From Lysinibacillus sp. ZYM-1 (lineage in GTDB: Bacteria; Bacillota; Bacilli; Bacillales_A; Planococcaceae): a stretch of 64,000 bases of DNA. Of this stretch, positions 53,359-62,004 are shown piece by piece (positions within the stretch are counted from its first letter, which is position 1; the number at the start of each line of letters is the position of its first letter). The translations under genes and the position numbers were made by a program. The notes beneath the pieces were generated by a model. It made no database searches. It was not told where the DNA came from and saw nothing but the letters and a program-made list of their open reading frames with translations. Location of the stretch: the NCBI RefSeq assembly GCF_001308875.1, contig NZ_KQ465123.1:37622-101621 (forward strand). The letters are read 5' to 3'.

Positions 53359-54078
53359 CTAAGCATTCCGATAATTTCCAAACATAATTTCATCATAATA
53401 TTTGTCTAATTGGGGCAAGTCTAACTCTTTTGCCATCATCAGTTCTGCTTCTCTGTCATAATCTACTCTAATAAATTGAATAGCATTGTTTGACTGTGTT
53501 CCGTCTAGGATCGCATAGGAAGCTGAAGTTAAGTCAAGTGAATTTCCGACACTTCCAACGTTACATAGAATTCCTTGTTTATATGTATGTAAAAAAGTTG
53601 TATGGATATCGCCATAGAACACAATATCAGGAAGTTTATTGTGATAAATGGAATGGGTCATGTCACTATGCTCAAACATAGATAAACGCTTTTCAAGTGG
53701 ATGACTGGGTAAAATACGTTCAAATTCACTTCTTGGAGAAGCATGGAAGAACCTTATTAACTGTCCATTTAATTCAAGATCGATATGAAATGGTAACGAA
53801 CTGAGATACTGATAATCTTCCACTGTTAATCGATCTTTGTACCATTGTATAAAATCATTATCAGTAGGTGATTGAATAAATACGTCCCAATTTCCTCGAA
53901 CTACTCGTTCGCAGTTCTTTTGAATGAGTTCGATACATTCTGATCCTTGAGGTCCTTTGCCGATTATATCACCTAAACAAAAAATTCTTTCAATCTTTCT
54001 TAATTGAATATCTTTAAACACGGCTTCTAATGCTGTTTTATTCCCATGGATATCTGATATAATCGCAATTTTCGTCAT
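53359..54078 (-). CDS. Calcineurin-like metallophosphoesterase
   Basis: A 239-residue phosphoesterase with the metal motifs in order: IISDIHGNKTALEAV, IFCLGDIIGKGPQGSE, VRGNWDV, RFFHASPRSEFE and VFYGDIHTTFLHTY. This is the YfcE/MJ0936-like group; substrate undefined (phosphodiester or phosphomonoester). AGGAGGAA lies before ATG 54078. Single gene. Confidence 0.88.
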   Translation of the reverse strand: MTKIAIISDIHGNKTALEAVFKDIQLRKIERIFCLGDIIGKGPQGSECIELIQKNCERVVRGNWDVFIQSPTDNDFIQWYKDRLTVEDYQYLSSLPFHIDLELNGQLIRFFHASPRSEFERILPSHPLEKRLSMFEHSDMTHSIYHNKLPDIVFYGDIHTTFLHTYKQGILCNVGSVGNSLDLTSASYAILDGTQSNNAIQFIRVDYDREAELMMAKELDLPQLDKYYDEIMFGNYRNA

Positions 54079-54187
54079 GATATTTCCTCCTCATAAATTC
54101 AATTTATTGTCCTATTATATAATTCTATAAAATTCCTATTTATCCTTTTATAACTAAATAGAAGCCCTGATTTTTGTATTTAACTAA

Positions 54188-54232
54188 ACAAAAAAAATCC
54201 TCTACCCAAACATTCGGTAGAGGACTTTTTAT
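54188..54232 (-). terminator. Terminator of the ABC-F gene
   Basis: On the minus strand, AGTCCTCTACC pairs with GGTAGAGGA, followed by a run of T (A-run at 54188 on the plus strand). Confidence 0.85.
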
Positions 54233-54237
54233 AGAAA

Positions 54238-55842
54238 TTAGCTTAAACCTTCGCGATCTTTCCACTCTAAAAATTCATCATATGTTAATTGCTTATCTAA
54301 AATTGAGCCGTCTTCACGGATTTCGATCACACGGTTAGCAATTGTTTGAATGAACTGATGGTCATGAGATGTGAAAATCATTGCCCCTTTGAAACGAATT
54401 AAGCCTTCGTTCAATGCTTGAATCGATTCAAGGTCAAGGTGGTTCGTTGGTTCATCTAGTAAAATCACATTCGCTGTCGCAAGCATCATTTTGGATAACA
54501 TACAACGTACTTTTTCTCCCCCTGATAAAACAGAAGGTGATTTTTTCACTTCTTCACCAGAGAACAGCATGCGTCCTAAGAAACCACGTAGGAAGCTTTC
54601 TGTTTCATCATCAGGAGAATATTGGCGTAACCATTCTACTAATGACTTTTCTGATCCTTCGAAGTATTTATCATGATCGTTTTCGAAATAGCTTTGAGAA
54701 GTGGTTACACCCCATTTAAATGTACCAGCATCCGCTTCTTTATCTTCCATTAAAATATCAAGAAGCGCAGTTTTAGCAAGTGGGCTACCAAGTAAAACGA
54801 TTTTATCTTCTTTGTTCATCGAGAAACGAATATCTTTGAATAGTGATTCGCCTTCATGATTTACAGTTAGACCTTCAACTGTTAATACATCATTCCCGAT
54901 GTCACGACCAATTTGGAAGTTGATGAATGGATATTTACGGCTTGATGGTTTAATGTCATCTAGCTCGATTTTATCCAGCATTTTTTTACGAGATGTCGCT
55001 TGCTTTGATTTAGAAGCATTCGCAGAGAATCGTGCGATAAACGCTTGTAATTCTTTAATTTTTTCTTCTTTTTTAGAATTTTGGTCTTGAGCCATTTTTT
55101 GAGCTAATTGAGAAGATTCATACCAGAAATCATAGTTACCCACATATAATTGGATTTTAGAGAAGTCCAAATCAGCAATATGTGTACATACTTTGTTTAA
55201 GAAGTGACGGTCATGGGATACAACAATGACTGTGTTTTCAAAGTTAATTAAGAATTCTTCTAACCATTGTATCGCTTTTAAGTCAAGGTGGTTGGTAGGC
55301 TCATCGAGTAACAGTACATCCGGCTGACCAAATAGGGCCTGCGAAAGTAATACTTTCACTTTATCAGAACCTTCAAGATCACCCATTAGCATGTAGTGAA
55401 GGTCATCTGAGATACCTAAACCGTTTAATAATGTTGCTGCTTCTGATTCAGCTTCCCAACCGTTTAGTTCTGCAAATTCACCTTCTAGTTCAGCGGCACG
55501 CATACCATCCTCATCTGAGAAATCTTCCTTTGCATAGATAGCATCTTTTTCTGTTTTCACATCATAGAGGCGTTTATTCCCCATAATTACAGTGTCGAGC
55601 ACTGTATGCTCATCGTATTCAAAATGGTTTTGTTTTAGGACGGATAAACGTTCGTCCTTGCCCATTGATACGTTCCCTTCCTGTGCTTCAATTTCACCAG
55701 AAAGAATTTTTAAGAATGTTGATTTACCAGCACCGTTTGCGCCAATTAAACCGTAACAGTTACCTGGTGTGAATTTTATATTTACGTCTTCAAATAGTTT
55801 ACGATCGCCATAGCGAAGACCTACATTACTAACTTGAATCAT
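54238..55842 (-). CDS. ABC-F family ATPase (YkpA/YbiT-like)
   Basis: A 534-residue soluble protein with two ABC domains joined by a charged linker; ABC-F proteins act on the ribosome E site, some in antibiotic resistance. Domain 1: Walker A IGANGAGKSTFLKIL, LLLDEPTNHLDLKAI. Linker about 230-310 with lysine-rich coiled coil. Domain 2: LSGGEKVRCMLSKM and ILLDEPTNHLDLESI, but its Walker A reads LGSPLAKTALLDIL, with Ala for the usual second Gly. The start is at 55842, 7 bp after GGAGG; a frame to 55863 is upstream of the RBS. Size fits YkpA. Confidence 0.9.
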   Translation of the reverse strand: MIQVSNVGLRYGDRKLFEDVNIKFTPGNCYGLIGANGAGKSTFLKILSGEIEAQEGNVSMGKDERLSVLKQNHFEYDEHTVLDTVIMGNKRLYDVKTEKDAIYAKEDFSDEDGMRAAELEGEFAELNGWEAESEAATLLNGLGISDDLHYMLMGDLEGSDKVKVLLSQALFGQPDVLLLDEPTNHLDLKAIQWLEEFLINFENTVIVVSHDRHFLNKVCTHIADLDFSKIQLYVGNYDFWYESSQLAQKMAQDQNSKKEEKIKELQAFIARFSANASKSKQATSRKKMLDKIELDDIKPSSRKYPFINFQIGRDIGNDVLTVEGLTVNHEGESLFKDIRFSMNKEDKIVLLGSPLAKTALLDILMEDKEADAGTFKWGVTTSQSYFENDHDKYFEGSEKSLVEWLRQYSPDDETESFLRGFLGRMLFSGEEVKKSPSVLSGGEKVRCMLSKMMLATANVILLDEPTNHLDLESIQALNEGLIRFKGAMIFTSHDHQFIQTIANRVIEIREDGSILDKQLTYDEFLEWKDREGLS

Positions 55843-55938
55843 GCAAGTTCCTCCTTTTTTCACAATGGCTCTAGTATATCATGAAATATGTTCCATAGTC
55901 TATAAACATTATGACAGCAAGGTTTATTGACAATTGTT

Positions 55939-56142
55939 TTAATGAACAGCCCCAGTTCTTGCCGCAGCTACCTGTAAACTGTTACTGAATAAAGATACGG
56001 ATTCCGTTTCCATTTCTTTTAAAACATGTCCATATACTTTATAAATCATATCAGGTGTATTCCCCAGTCTTTCAGAAATTACTTTCACATTCATTCCTTG
56101 ATTTAATAAGATGGTGCAATGTGTGTGACGTAATCCGTGCAA
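55939..56142 (-). pseudogene. Tyrosine recombinase (phage integrase), C-terminal fragment
   Basis: About 67 codons with the integrase C-terminal motifs: HGLRHTHCTILLNQGM (Arg-His-x-x-His), ISERLGNTPDMIYKVYGHVL with the last His and a Tyr of the YGHV motif. The first 300 or so residues are missing; the frame begins as HGLRHTH with no RBS. It abuts the S-layer-homology fragment that begins at about 56147 on the opposite strand. A remnant of a mobile element. Confidence 0.8.
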
Positions 56143-56146
56143 AGTA

Positions 56147-56308
56147 ATGATGAACCGTATGTTCGAACGTGGTCCATTAAACGGTGTTGCAACGCCAAGC
56201 TTCCCAGATGTGAAAGCAACGCACTGGGCATTTAAAGAGATTGAAGAAGCAGCGAAAAATCATTCGTATTATATAAATGAAGACAGTACAGAGCAGTTAT
56301 CTAAATAA
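56147..56308 (+). pseudogene. S-layer-homology (SLH) domain fragment
   Basis: About 53 codons: MMNRMFERGPLNGVATPSFP, then DVKATHWAFKEIEEAAKNH and YYINEDSTEQLSK. This is the typical last part of an SLH module (RMF, FPDV, HWA, IEEA). No start signal or upstream gene portion remains; upstream DNA is the integrase fragment. A surface protein gene truncated at its 5' side. The gap 56309-56582 shows no further gene. Confidence 0.65.
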
Positions 56309-56582
56309 ACAACAAGCAGGCTACGGATTTCCTTAGCCTGCTTGCATATTTAAAAAGAGTAGAGTGATAATAATAGCTTAAAATCAGTGATAGTAATCCA
56401 CACTAGACGATGCATTTACAATATGGTTTGTTCAGAATTTGTTTAATAGACCTATGATAGGATGCGTAAAGGGACCGATATTAGAAATACAGGTAAAAGT
56501 CATATTGCATAATGGATTTAATTCTAACAAACTGATAGTTTGATGTTATACATAATTGTGTTCAAGTAGGGGAGGCGTGATA

Positions 56583-59500
56583 GTGAAAAAAAATATTAGC
56601 ATTACTGTGACCATTATCATGCTATTTATTATCGTATTTTTTGTTGGCAATGAAGATTATTTTGGAAGTAGTAGTCAGCGGATTGCGCAGAATGGGATAG
56701 TTATGATAGAAGAACAAGAATTACAAGAAAATACTATTTTAAAATTAGATGGAGAATGGTCGTTCTATCCAAATATCTTAATATCGTCAAGTGAATCATT
56801 TGACGCATATGCGAGCAAGAAAATACCAATTGAGGTGCCGGCTACTTGGAATAGTTTTGTAGAACCAAATGAGGAAGGGCTTACTGTAGGAACATATCAT
56901 GTGAAGATAAATGTACCGATTGAAGGGGAATATGGATTGTACATTCGTTCAATTCGCCAATCTAACCGTGTTTTCATAAACGGAGAAGATGTAGGTAGTA
57001 TGGGAAATCCGAGTGAAACCTTAAAGGACTTTAAGTTCGAAAATGATGATAAATATATGGTGTTTGCAAATAGTGAGAATCAAATGCTTGATATCGTAAT
57101 TCATGTCGGAAATTATAATTATCCAAAAGCTGGTATTACTTTTCCTATTGAGTTTGGAACAAAGGAAGCTATTCAAAGAGATTTTAGCATGAAAATTTTA
57201 GCAGATTCGTTTGTATGTATTGGCTATATTGTATTCGGTGCGATTTATATTATATCGTATAGTCAAAATCGGAAGCGTAAAGAAGAATTGTTTTTAGGGT
57301 TATTCACTATATTATTCGGACTGTACATGTCATTTACTAATGAAAAAATATTTTTCCTTATTTTTACATCTATAACTATAAATGAACAAGTGCGTTTACA
57401 ATTAGGGATTTTACCACTTGTCGATGCTTGTTTAGCATTTTTTCTCTATTATTTGTATCCGGAGTTTATGAGGAAAAAAGCAATTTATATTATTAGTATT
57501 TTGTTAGGTTTACTTTTTTTTATCTATGGTATTTATAACCCAATTACAAAAAATAGTATGATTATACCAATAGAAAATCTAGTTCTTTCACAAGTAATCT
57601 TTGCAGTAATTTTTATTCCTGTTGGGCTTTATAATGTGTTTGTGCTATTACGTGTGCTTATGAAAGGTGTAGAAGGTTCACGTTATATTCTAATTCTTTT
57701 AGTATCTCTTACTTGTTATACTTTTTTAATGGTAATGTATTACATTTTTGATATACCTATAGTTTATAGTGAACAATTATTGTTTATTTTTACACTATAT
57801 AGCTTTGCATCTCTGCTTAGTTTCCGAGCAAATACATCTTTTAAGAAAGTTCAAGCGTTATCGGAAGAGCTATTGATGCATAATCAAATGAAGGATGAGT
57901 TTTTATTGAAAACGTCTCATGAATTACGTACGCCTTTAAATGGTATTTTAAATATATCCAAATCGTTAATGGAAGGTGTACAAGGACCTTTAAAGCGTGA
58001 GCAACAAGAAAATGTCATTTTAATACATAATGTCGCGCAACGTTTAGGTTATTTAGTAGAGGATTTATTGATTTCTTCGAATCATATGACCGGAGAAGTT
58101 CGTGTCATCCCACGTGTTGTTCCGATAAGCGTAATTGATGAAGTAATTGAGGAAATTCGTAGTTTAATGTCGAGTGATACATCCATAAGATTAATGAGTG
58201 CAGTAGATTCTAATTTACCCCATATGTATACAGATGAATTACGATTGAAACAAGTGCTTTATAATTTACTCTATAATGCTCTGCAACATACAAAACATGG
58301 AGAAATTACAGTCTTAGCTAGTGTACGTAATGATTATATGGAAATACAAGTAAGCGATACTGGAATTGGTATACCATCACAAGACTTAGATCGAATTTTT
58401 AATTCCTTTTATCAAGTAAAGAAAGGTAAAAATAGAGGGGGACTTGGGTTAGGATTAAGTATCTCAAAAAATATAGTAGAACAGTTAAATGGGGAAATTC
58501 ATGTAACAAGTACATTAGGTGTTGGAACAATTTTTACTTTTACGGTGCCACTTGCCACACTCGAAAAACTAGATATTGAAACACAACAACAGATGGGCAA
58601 TCGAGCAGAAAATACTTTACTACAGCTAGATTTACCATTATTGCATAAAGGTAATGACAAAACCATACTCATTGTTGATGATGATCATGTGAATATAAAA
58701 GTACTAGTGGACGCATTAATTCAAAAAGGCTATACCGTTATTGGGGTGGATAATGGGTTTGATGCGATGGATTATATAAAGAAACATAAAGTAGATTGCA
58801 TGTTAGTCGACTTAATGATGAATGATATGTCAGGCTATGAATTATGCAAACAAGTACGAAAGCAATACGATATGTTGGAATTACCGATTATTGTTTTAAC
58901 AGCAATTATGCAGCATTCAGATTTAGTGTTATCTTTACAAGTTGGGGCAAATGATTATATGCCAAAACCGATTGCGATGGATGAATTACTAGTGCGTATT
59001 CAATCATTACTAGCAGTTCGACAATCTTCCATTGATGCGATTGAGGATGAAATGAATTATTTATATGCGCAAGTAACTCCTCATTTTGTCTACAATACAC
59101 TTAATACTATTATCGGCTTAAGCTATACAGATATAGAAAATACACGAGAGGCGTTATACAGTTTAGCAACCTATTTCCGTGCCAAGCTGAATGTCCATTA
59201 TCGTAACAGCATGGTTTCTATAGAAGATGAAATAGACCTTGTAAAAGCATATCTCTATATTGAAAAAATGCGCTTTGGTGATCGTCTTACAGTTGCGTAT
59301 GATATTGATGAGTCCATTCATTCTTGGGTTCCGGCATTATCAATTCAGCCTATAGTTGAAAATGCAGTTTTTCACGGGATTTCGAAGAAAAAAGAAGGTG
59401 GTACTATTGAGGTGAGTGTGCAACGAGAAGGTCAATTTATACGTATTAAAATTTATGATAATGGGGTCGGTATCTCAGAAGAAAAATTGCAACGATTAGT

Positions 59501-59639
59501 AAATGAAGAAAACTCACGTATTGGATTTAAGAATCCGTTGAAAAAATTTAAGCTTATTAGAAATGCCAGTTTGCGTATATATAGTGAAGAAGGTAAAGGC
59601 ACTACTGTTATTATTCTATTACCAGAAGGTGATGCTTAA
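56583..59639 (+). CDS. Double-kinase hybrid sensor: 7TMR-DISM, HisKA-HATPase, receiver, LytS-type kinase
   Basis: A 1018-residue paralogue of the sensor at 4450 with the same order: anchor helix, extracellular DISM domain (LDGEWSFYPNIL), seven helices, HisKA with H446 (KTSHELRTPLNG), HATPase (GLGLGLSISKN), receiver with D743 (MLVDLMMNDMSGYE), and LytS-type kinase with H834 (VTPHFVYNTLN) and HATPase (QPIVENAVFHG). The start is GTG 56583, 7 bp after AGGGGAGG. Its stop overlaps the start of the response regulator by one base (TAATG), so the two are translationally coupled. Confidence 0.88.
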   Translation: MKKNISITVTIIMLFIIVFFVGNEDYFGSSSQRIAQNGIVMIEEQELQENTILKLDGEWSFYPNILISSSESFDAYASKKIPIEVPATWNSFVEPNEEGLTVGTYHVKINVPIEGEYGLYIRSIRQSNRVFINGEDVGSMGNPSETLKDFKFENDDKYMVFANSENQMLDIVIHVGNYNYPKAGITFPIEFGTKEAIQRDFSMKILADSFVCIGYIVFGAIYIISYSQNRKRKEELFLGLFTILFGLYMSFTNEKIFFLIFTSITINEQVRLQLGILPLVDACLAFFLYYLYPEFMRKKAIYIISILLGLLFFIYGIYNPITKNSMIIPIENLVLSQVIFAVIFIPVGLYNVFVLLRVLMKGVEGSRYILILLVSLTCYTFLMVMYYIFDIPIVYSEQLLFIFTLYSFASLLSFRANTSFKKVQALSEELLMHNQMKDEFLLKTSHELRTPLNGILNISKSLMEGVQGPLKREQQENVILIHNVAQRLGYLVEDLLISSNHMTGEVRVIPRVVPISVIDEVIEEIRSLMSSDTSIRLMSAVDSNLPHMYTDELRLKQVLYNLLYNALQHTKHGEITVLASVRNDYMEIQVSDTGIGIPSQDLDRIFNSFYQVKKGKNRGGLGLGLSISKNIVEQLNGEIHVTSTLGVGTIFTFTVPLATLEKLDIETQQQMGNRAENTLLQLDLPLLHKGNDKTILIVDDDHVNIKVLVDALIQKGYTVIGVDNGFDAMDYIKKHKVDCMLVDLMMNDMSGYELCKQVRKQYDMLELPIIVLTAIMQHSDLVLSLQVGANDYMPKPIAMDELLVRIQSLLAVRQSSIDAIEDEMNYLYAQVTPHFVYNTLNTIIGLSYTDIENTREALYSLATYFRAKLNVHYRNSMVSIEDEIDLVKAYLYIEKMRFGDRLTVAYDIDESIHSWVPALSIQPIVENAVFHGISKKKEGGTIEVSVQREGQFIRIKIYDNGVGISEEKLQRLVNEENSRIGFKNPLKKFKLIRNASLRIYSEEGKGTTVIILLPEGDA

Positions 59640-60751
59640 TGAATATAGTCATAATTGATGATGAAAAAATGGCAATAGATGTGTTAAGAATTATGCTAGA
59701 AAAGCTTACACAATTTACGATTTGCATTAAAGGTACGTATACAAATGTAAGGGATGCATTTGCTCTTTTTGAAAAAGAACGAGTAGATGTCGTTTTTTTA
59801 GATATGGAGATGATTGACGTTCATGGGTTGCAAGTTGCCAAAAAGTTACTAGTTAAATATCCAAGTATGCAAATTATTTTTGTGACAGCCCATGCGAAGT
59901 TTGCTGTAGATGCTTTTGACATAGAAGCAACAGATTATTTATTAAAGCCAGTTCGAGAAAACCGTTTATTGAAGGCGGTGACAAAAGCACAGCAAGTATT
60001 TAGTCTACGGCAAGAAATGCAATCTAAACAAAAAGAATTACATATGTACGCACATACTTTTGGTAGCTTTCGTCTATTAGATGTCCAACAGCAAATTGTG
60101 AAATGGCGTACAAGAAAAGTAAAGGAATTGTTTTTATATTTATGGTTTAATCGGAATAAGCCGCTATTAAATACTGTAATTATGGAAGAATTATGGCCAG
60201 AAGCAGAGCTAGAGAAAGCTGGGGCTAATTTACATACATCCATCTATCTATTACGCAAAATTTTGAAGCAAAATGGTAGTGAAAATCCGATTCTATTAGT
60301 AAATAATCACTATCAATTAAATATCGAAATTGACAGTGATTATGAGGAACTAGTACAGTTGTTAGAAAGAGAGCATTATGATGAACAAGCAATTCAACAA
60401 TTATTAAATTGCTATAAAGATGATTTTTTAGCGGCGGAAGAATATCATTGGGCGATTCAAATACAACTTCGCTTAAAACAAAGTGTATTACATTTATTAG
60501 AAATGTATATCGCCCATACGAATGAAATTAATCCATTACTAAAACTAGATTGCCTACAAAAAATGCTAGAGCTCGATGAATATAATGAGCAATACATGTT
60601 TTTGCTCTTGCAATTTTTAATCGAGAAAAATAAAAAACAAGATTGTACACAATGTTTTGATATGATCCAGCAAAAGTTACAGGAAGAGTTAGGCGTGCCT
60701 GTGCCAGATAATATCAAGAGTATTTATGCAGAATACATGATACGCGTATAG
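59639..60751 (+). CDS. Response regulator with BTAD-type output domain
   Basis: A 370-residue regulator: receiver (1-120) with D55 (VVFLDMEMIDVHG), ITAH and YLLKPVRENRL; a winged-helix DNA-binding domain (about 140-215, VKWRTRKVKELFLYLW and ANLHTSIYLLRKIL); then a bacterial transcriptional activation domain of helical repeats (about 225-370, LDEYNEQYMFLLLQFL). SARP/AfsR-like architecture rather than LytTR. Coupled to the preceding double kinase. Targets unknown. Confidence 0.9.
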   Translation: MNIVIIDDEKMAIDVLRIMLEKLTQFTICIKGTYTNVRDAFALFEKERVDVVFLDMEMIDVHGLQVAKKLLVKYPSMQIIFVTAHAKFAVDAFDIEATDYLLKPVRENRLLKAVTKAQQVFSLRQEMQSKQKELHMYAHTFGSFRLLDVQQQIVKWRTRKVKELFLYLWFNRNKPLLNTVIMEELWPEAELEKAGANLHTSIYLLRKILKQNGSENPILLVNNHYQLNIEIDSDYEELVQLLEREHYDEQAIQQLLNCYKDDFLAAEEYHWAIQIQLRLKQSVLHLLEMYIAHTNEINPLLKLDCLQKMLELDEYNEQYMFLLLQFLIEKNKKQDCTQCFDMIQQKLQEELGVPVPDNIKSIYAEYMIRV

Positions 60752-60954
60752 TAAGTACGCTAATCTTTGCTTTCATCCTAAATGCTCACTTTTTCACTTT
60801 GTTAAAATAGAACTGAAAAATAAGGTAAAGATGAATTAATTATAAATATTTGTATATGCAAAAAAAGTTATTTTTTTACAGGGATGCAGCTGCTAAATGT
60901 AGTTTCTTGTGTAGATTTGAAATAAAGTCGTGAAGCTTATAAAAAGATTTGATT

Positions 60955-60986
60955 AAAAATCCTGTGTTGATATGCAGGATTTTTTC
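60955..60986 (+). terminator. Rho-independent terminator
   Basis: Stem AAAAATCCTG/CAGGATTTTTT at the start of an extragenic repeat, 200 bp after the regulator gene. The 405-bp gap 60752-61156 has no gene; besides this it holds the repeat at 60995-61115. Confidence 0.8.
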
Positions 60987-60994
60987 TTGTTCCA

Positions 60995-61115
60995 CAAACG
61001 GGCCATTTAATTGAATAACACTTCTAAATTTAGAATGGGATTTTATGTTAATATTGATGTGAGTTTGTGAAACAATGTACTTAAGCTAACGGCGCAGTTT
61101 AGTGAAAGAAGGAAT
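60995..61115. repeat. Dispersed extragenic repeat, copy 1
   Basis: Key pieces: ACAAACGGGCCATTTAATTG, about 60 bases of variable sequence, then TTGTGAAACAATGTACTTAA and GCTAACGGCGCAGTTTAGTG. The same pieces, slightly diverged, recur at 61785-61880 and in part at 63875-63900. Gene-free. Confidence 0.6.
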
Positions 61116-61156
61116 CACCAAAATAAAATCAAATTTTAAGTTAATGAGGGGTGCCG

Positions 61157-61675
61157 ATGAGAAAAGCTGAAATACGTCCTTGGACAGAGGATTGGGTAAC
61201 ACAATTTTATAAAGAAGAAATTATACTTAAAGATATTTTTAAAGATGAATTGCTTGGAATTCATCATATAGGGAGTACATCTATACCGACAATTGGTTTT
61301 GCTAAACCAATTGTAGACATCTTAGTTATTGTGAATGATATTGAGAAAGTTGATTTATACAACGAAAAAATGTCTTCAATAGGGTATGACCCTAGAGGTG
61401 AAAATGGCATACCAGGTAGAAGGTATTTTCCGAAGAATAAGGAAAGAAGAACCCACCACGTACATATCTATCAAGAGGGAAATGAAAATATTAGGATACA
61501 TCTAGATTTCAAGGAATACTTAATTAATAATCCAGAGGACGCAAGAAGTTACGGGGATTTAAAAATAAAATTAGCAAAACAGTTTCCAAATGATATTCAT
61601 AAGTATCAAGAAGGTAAAGAATTTTTTGTTAACGAATTAGTAAAAAAAGCTATAAACTGGAGTTTAATGGTGTAG
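61157..61675 (+). CDS. GrpB family protein (nucleotidyltransferase-like)
   Basis: A 172-residue protein of the GrpB/UPF0157 family with the minimal nucleotidyltransferase fold: LLGIHHIGSTSIPTIGFAKP carries the G-S-T-S motif, KPIVDILVIV the acidic metal-binding strand, and ERRTHHVHIYQEGNENIRIH the conserved His-rich stretch. Enzymatic role unknown. The start is ATG 61157 after TGAGGGG; a GTG at 61151 overlaps the RBS. It lies between two copies of an extragenic repeat. Confidence 0.85.
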   Translation: MRKAEIRPWTEDWVTQFYKEEIILKDIFKDELLGIHHIGSTSIPTIGFAKPIVDILVIVNDIEKVDLYNEKMSSIGYDPRGENGIPGRRYFPKNKERRTHHVHIYQEGNENIRIHLDFKEYLINNPEDARSYGDLKIKLAKQFPNDIHKYQEGKEFFVNELVKKAINWSLMV

Positions 61676-61684
61676 CGCCGATTT

Positions 61685-61880
61685 TGCGCTACATGGATGG
61701 CTAACGGGGGGCTTTAGTTCAATAACGAACTTCAACAATCGGGCGCTTTTCTGAATAAGGAAAGCGTCTTTCTTCATGGAAAGGGCCATTTAATGGAATA
61801 AGACTATCAAACAAAACCGGATATTCACTTGAGATTGTGAAGGAATGCACTTAAACTAACGAGCAGAATAGTTAAACAAG
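61685..61880. repeat. Dispersed extragenic repeat, copy 2 (extended)
   Basis: It starts AACGGGGGGCTTTAGTTCAA, has a hairpin GGCGCTTTTC/GAAAGCGTC at about 61743-61768, then AAAGGGCCATTTAATGGAAT and, after 50 variable bases, TGTGAAGGAATGCACTTAAA and CTAACGAGCAG. The second half parallels copy 1. Confidence 0.6.
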
Positions 61881-61915
61881 AGACATTGATCTTACACAAA
61901 TCAATGTCTCTTGTT
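61875..61915 (+). terminator. Strong inverted repeat (terminator-like)
   Basis: A perfect 16-bp stem AACAAGAGACATTGAT/ATCAATGTCTCTTGTT with a 9-base loop, then ATTGT. It has no gene immediately upstream except the repeat. The rest of the gap to 62004 is promoter/RBS sequence for the peptidase. Confidence 0.65.
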
Positions 61916-62004
61916 ATTGTAGGGATTTTTCACCCTCTGAAATATGTTATGATAAGAATACACGTTCGTTTTTGGTGGGATATACATAATAGGGGAGGTA
62001 ACTA

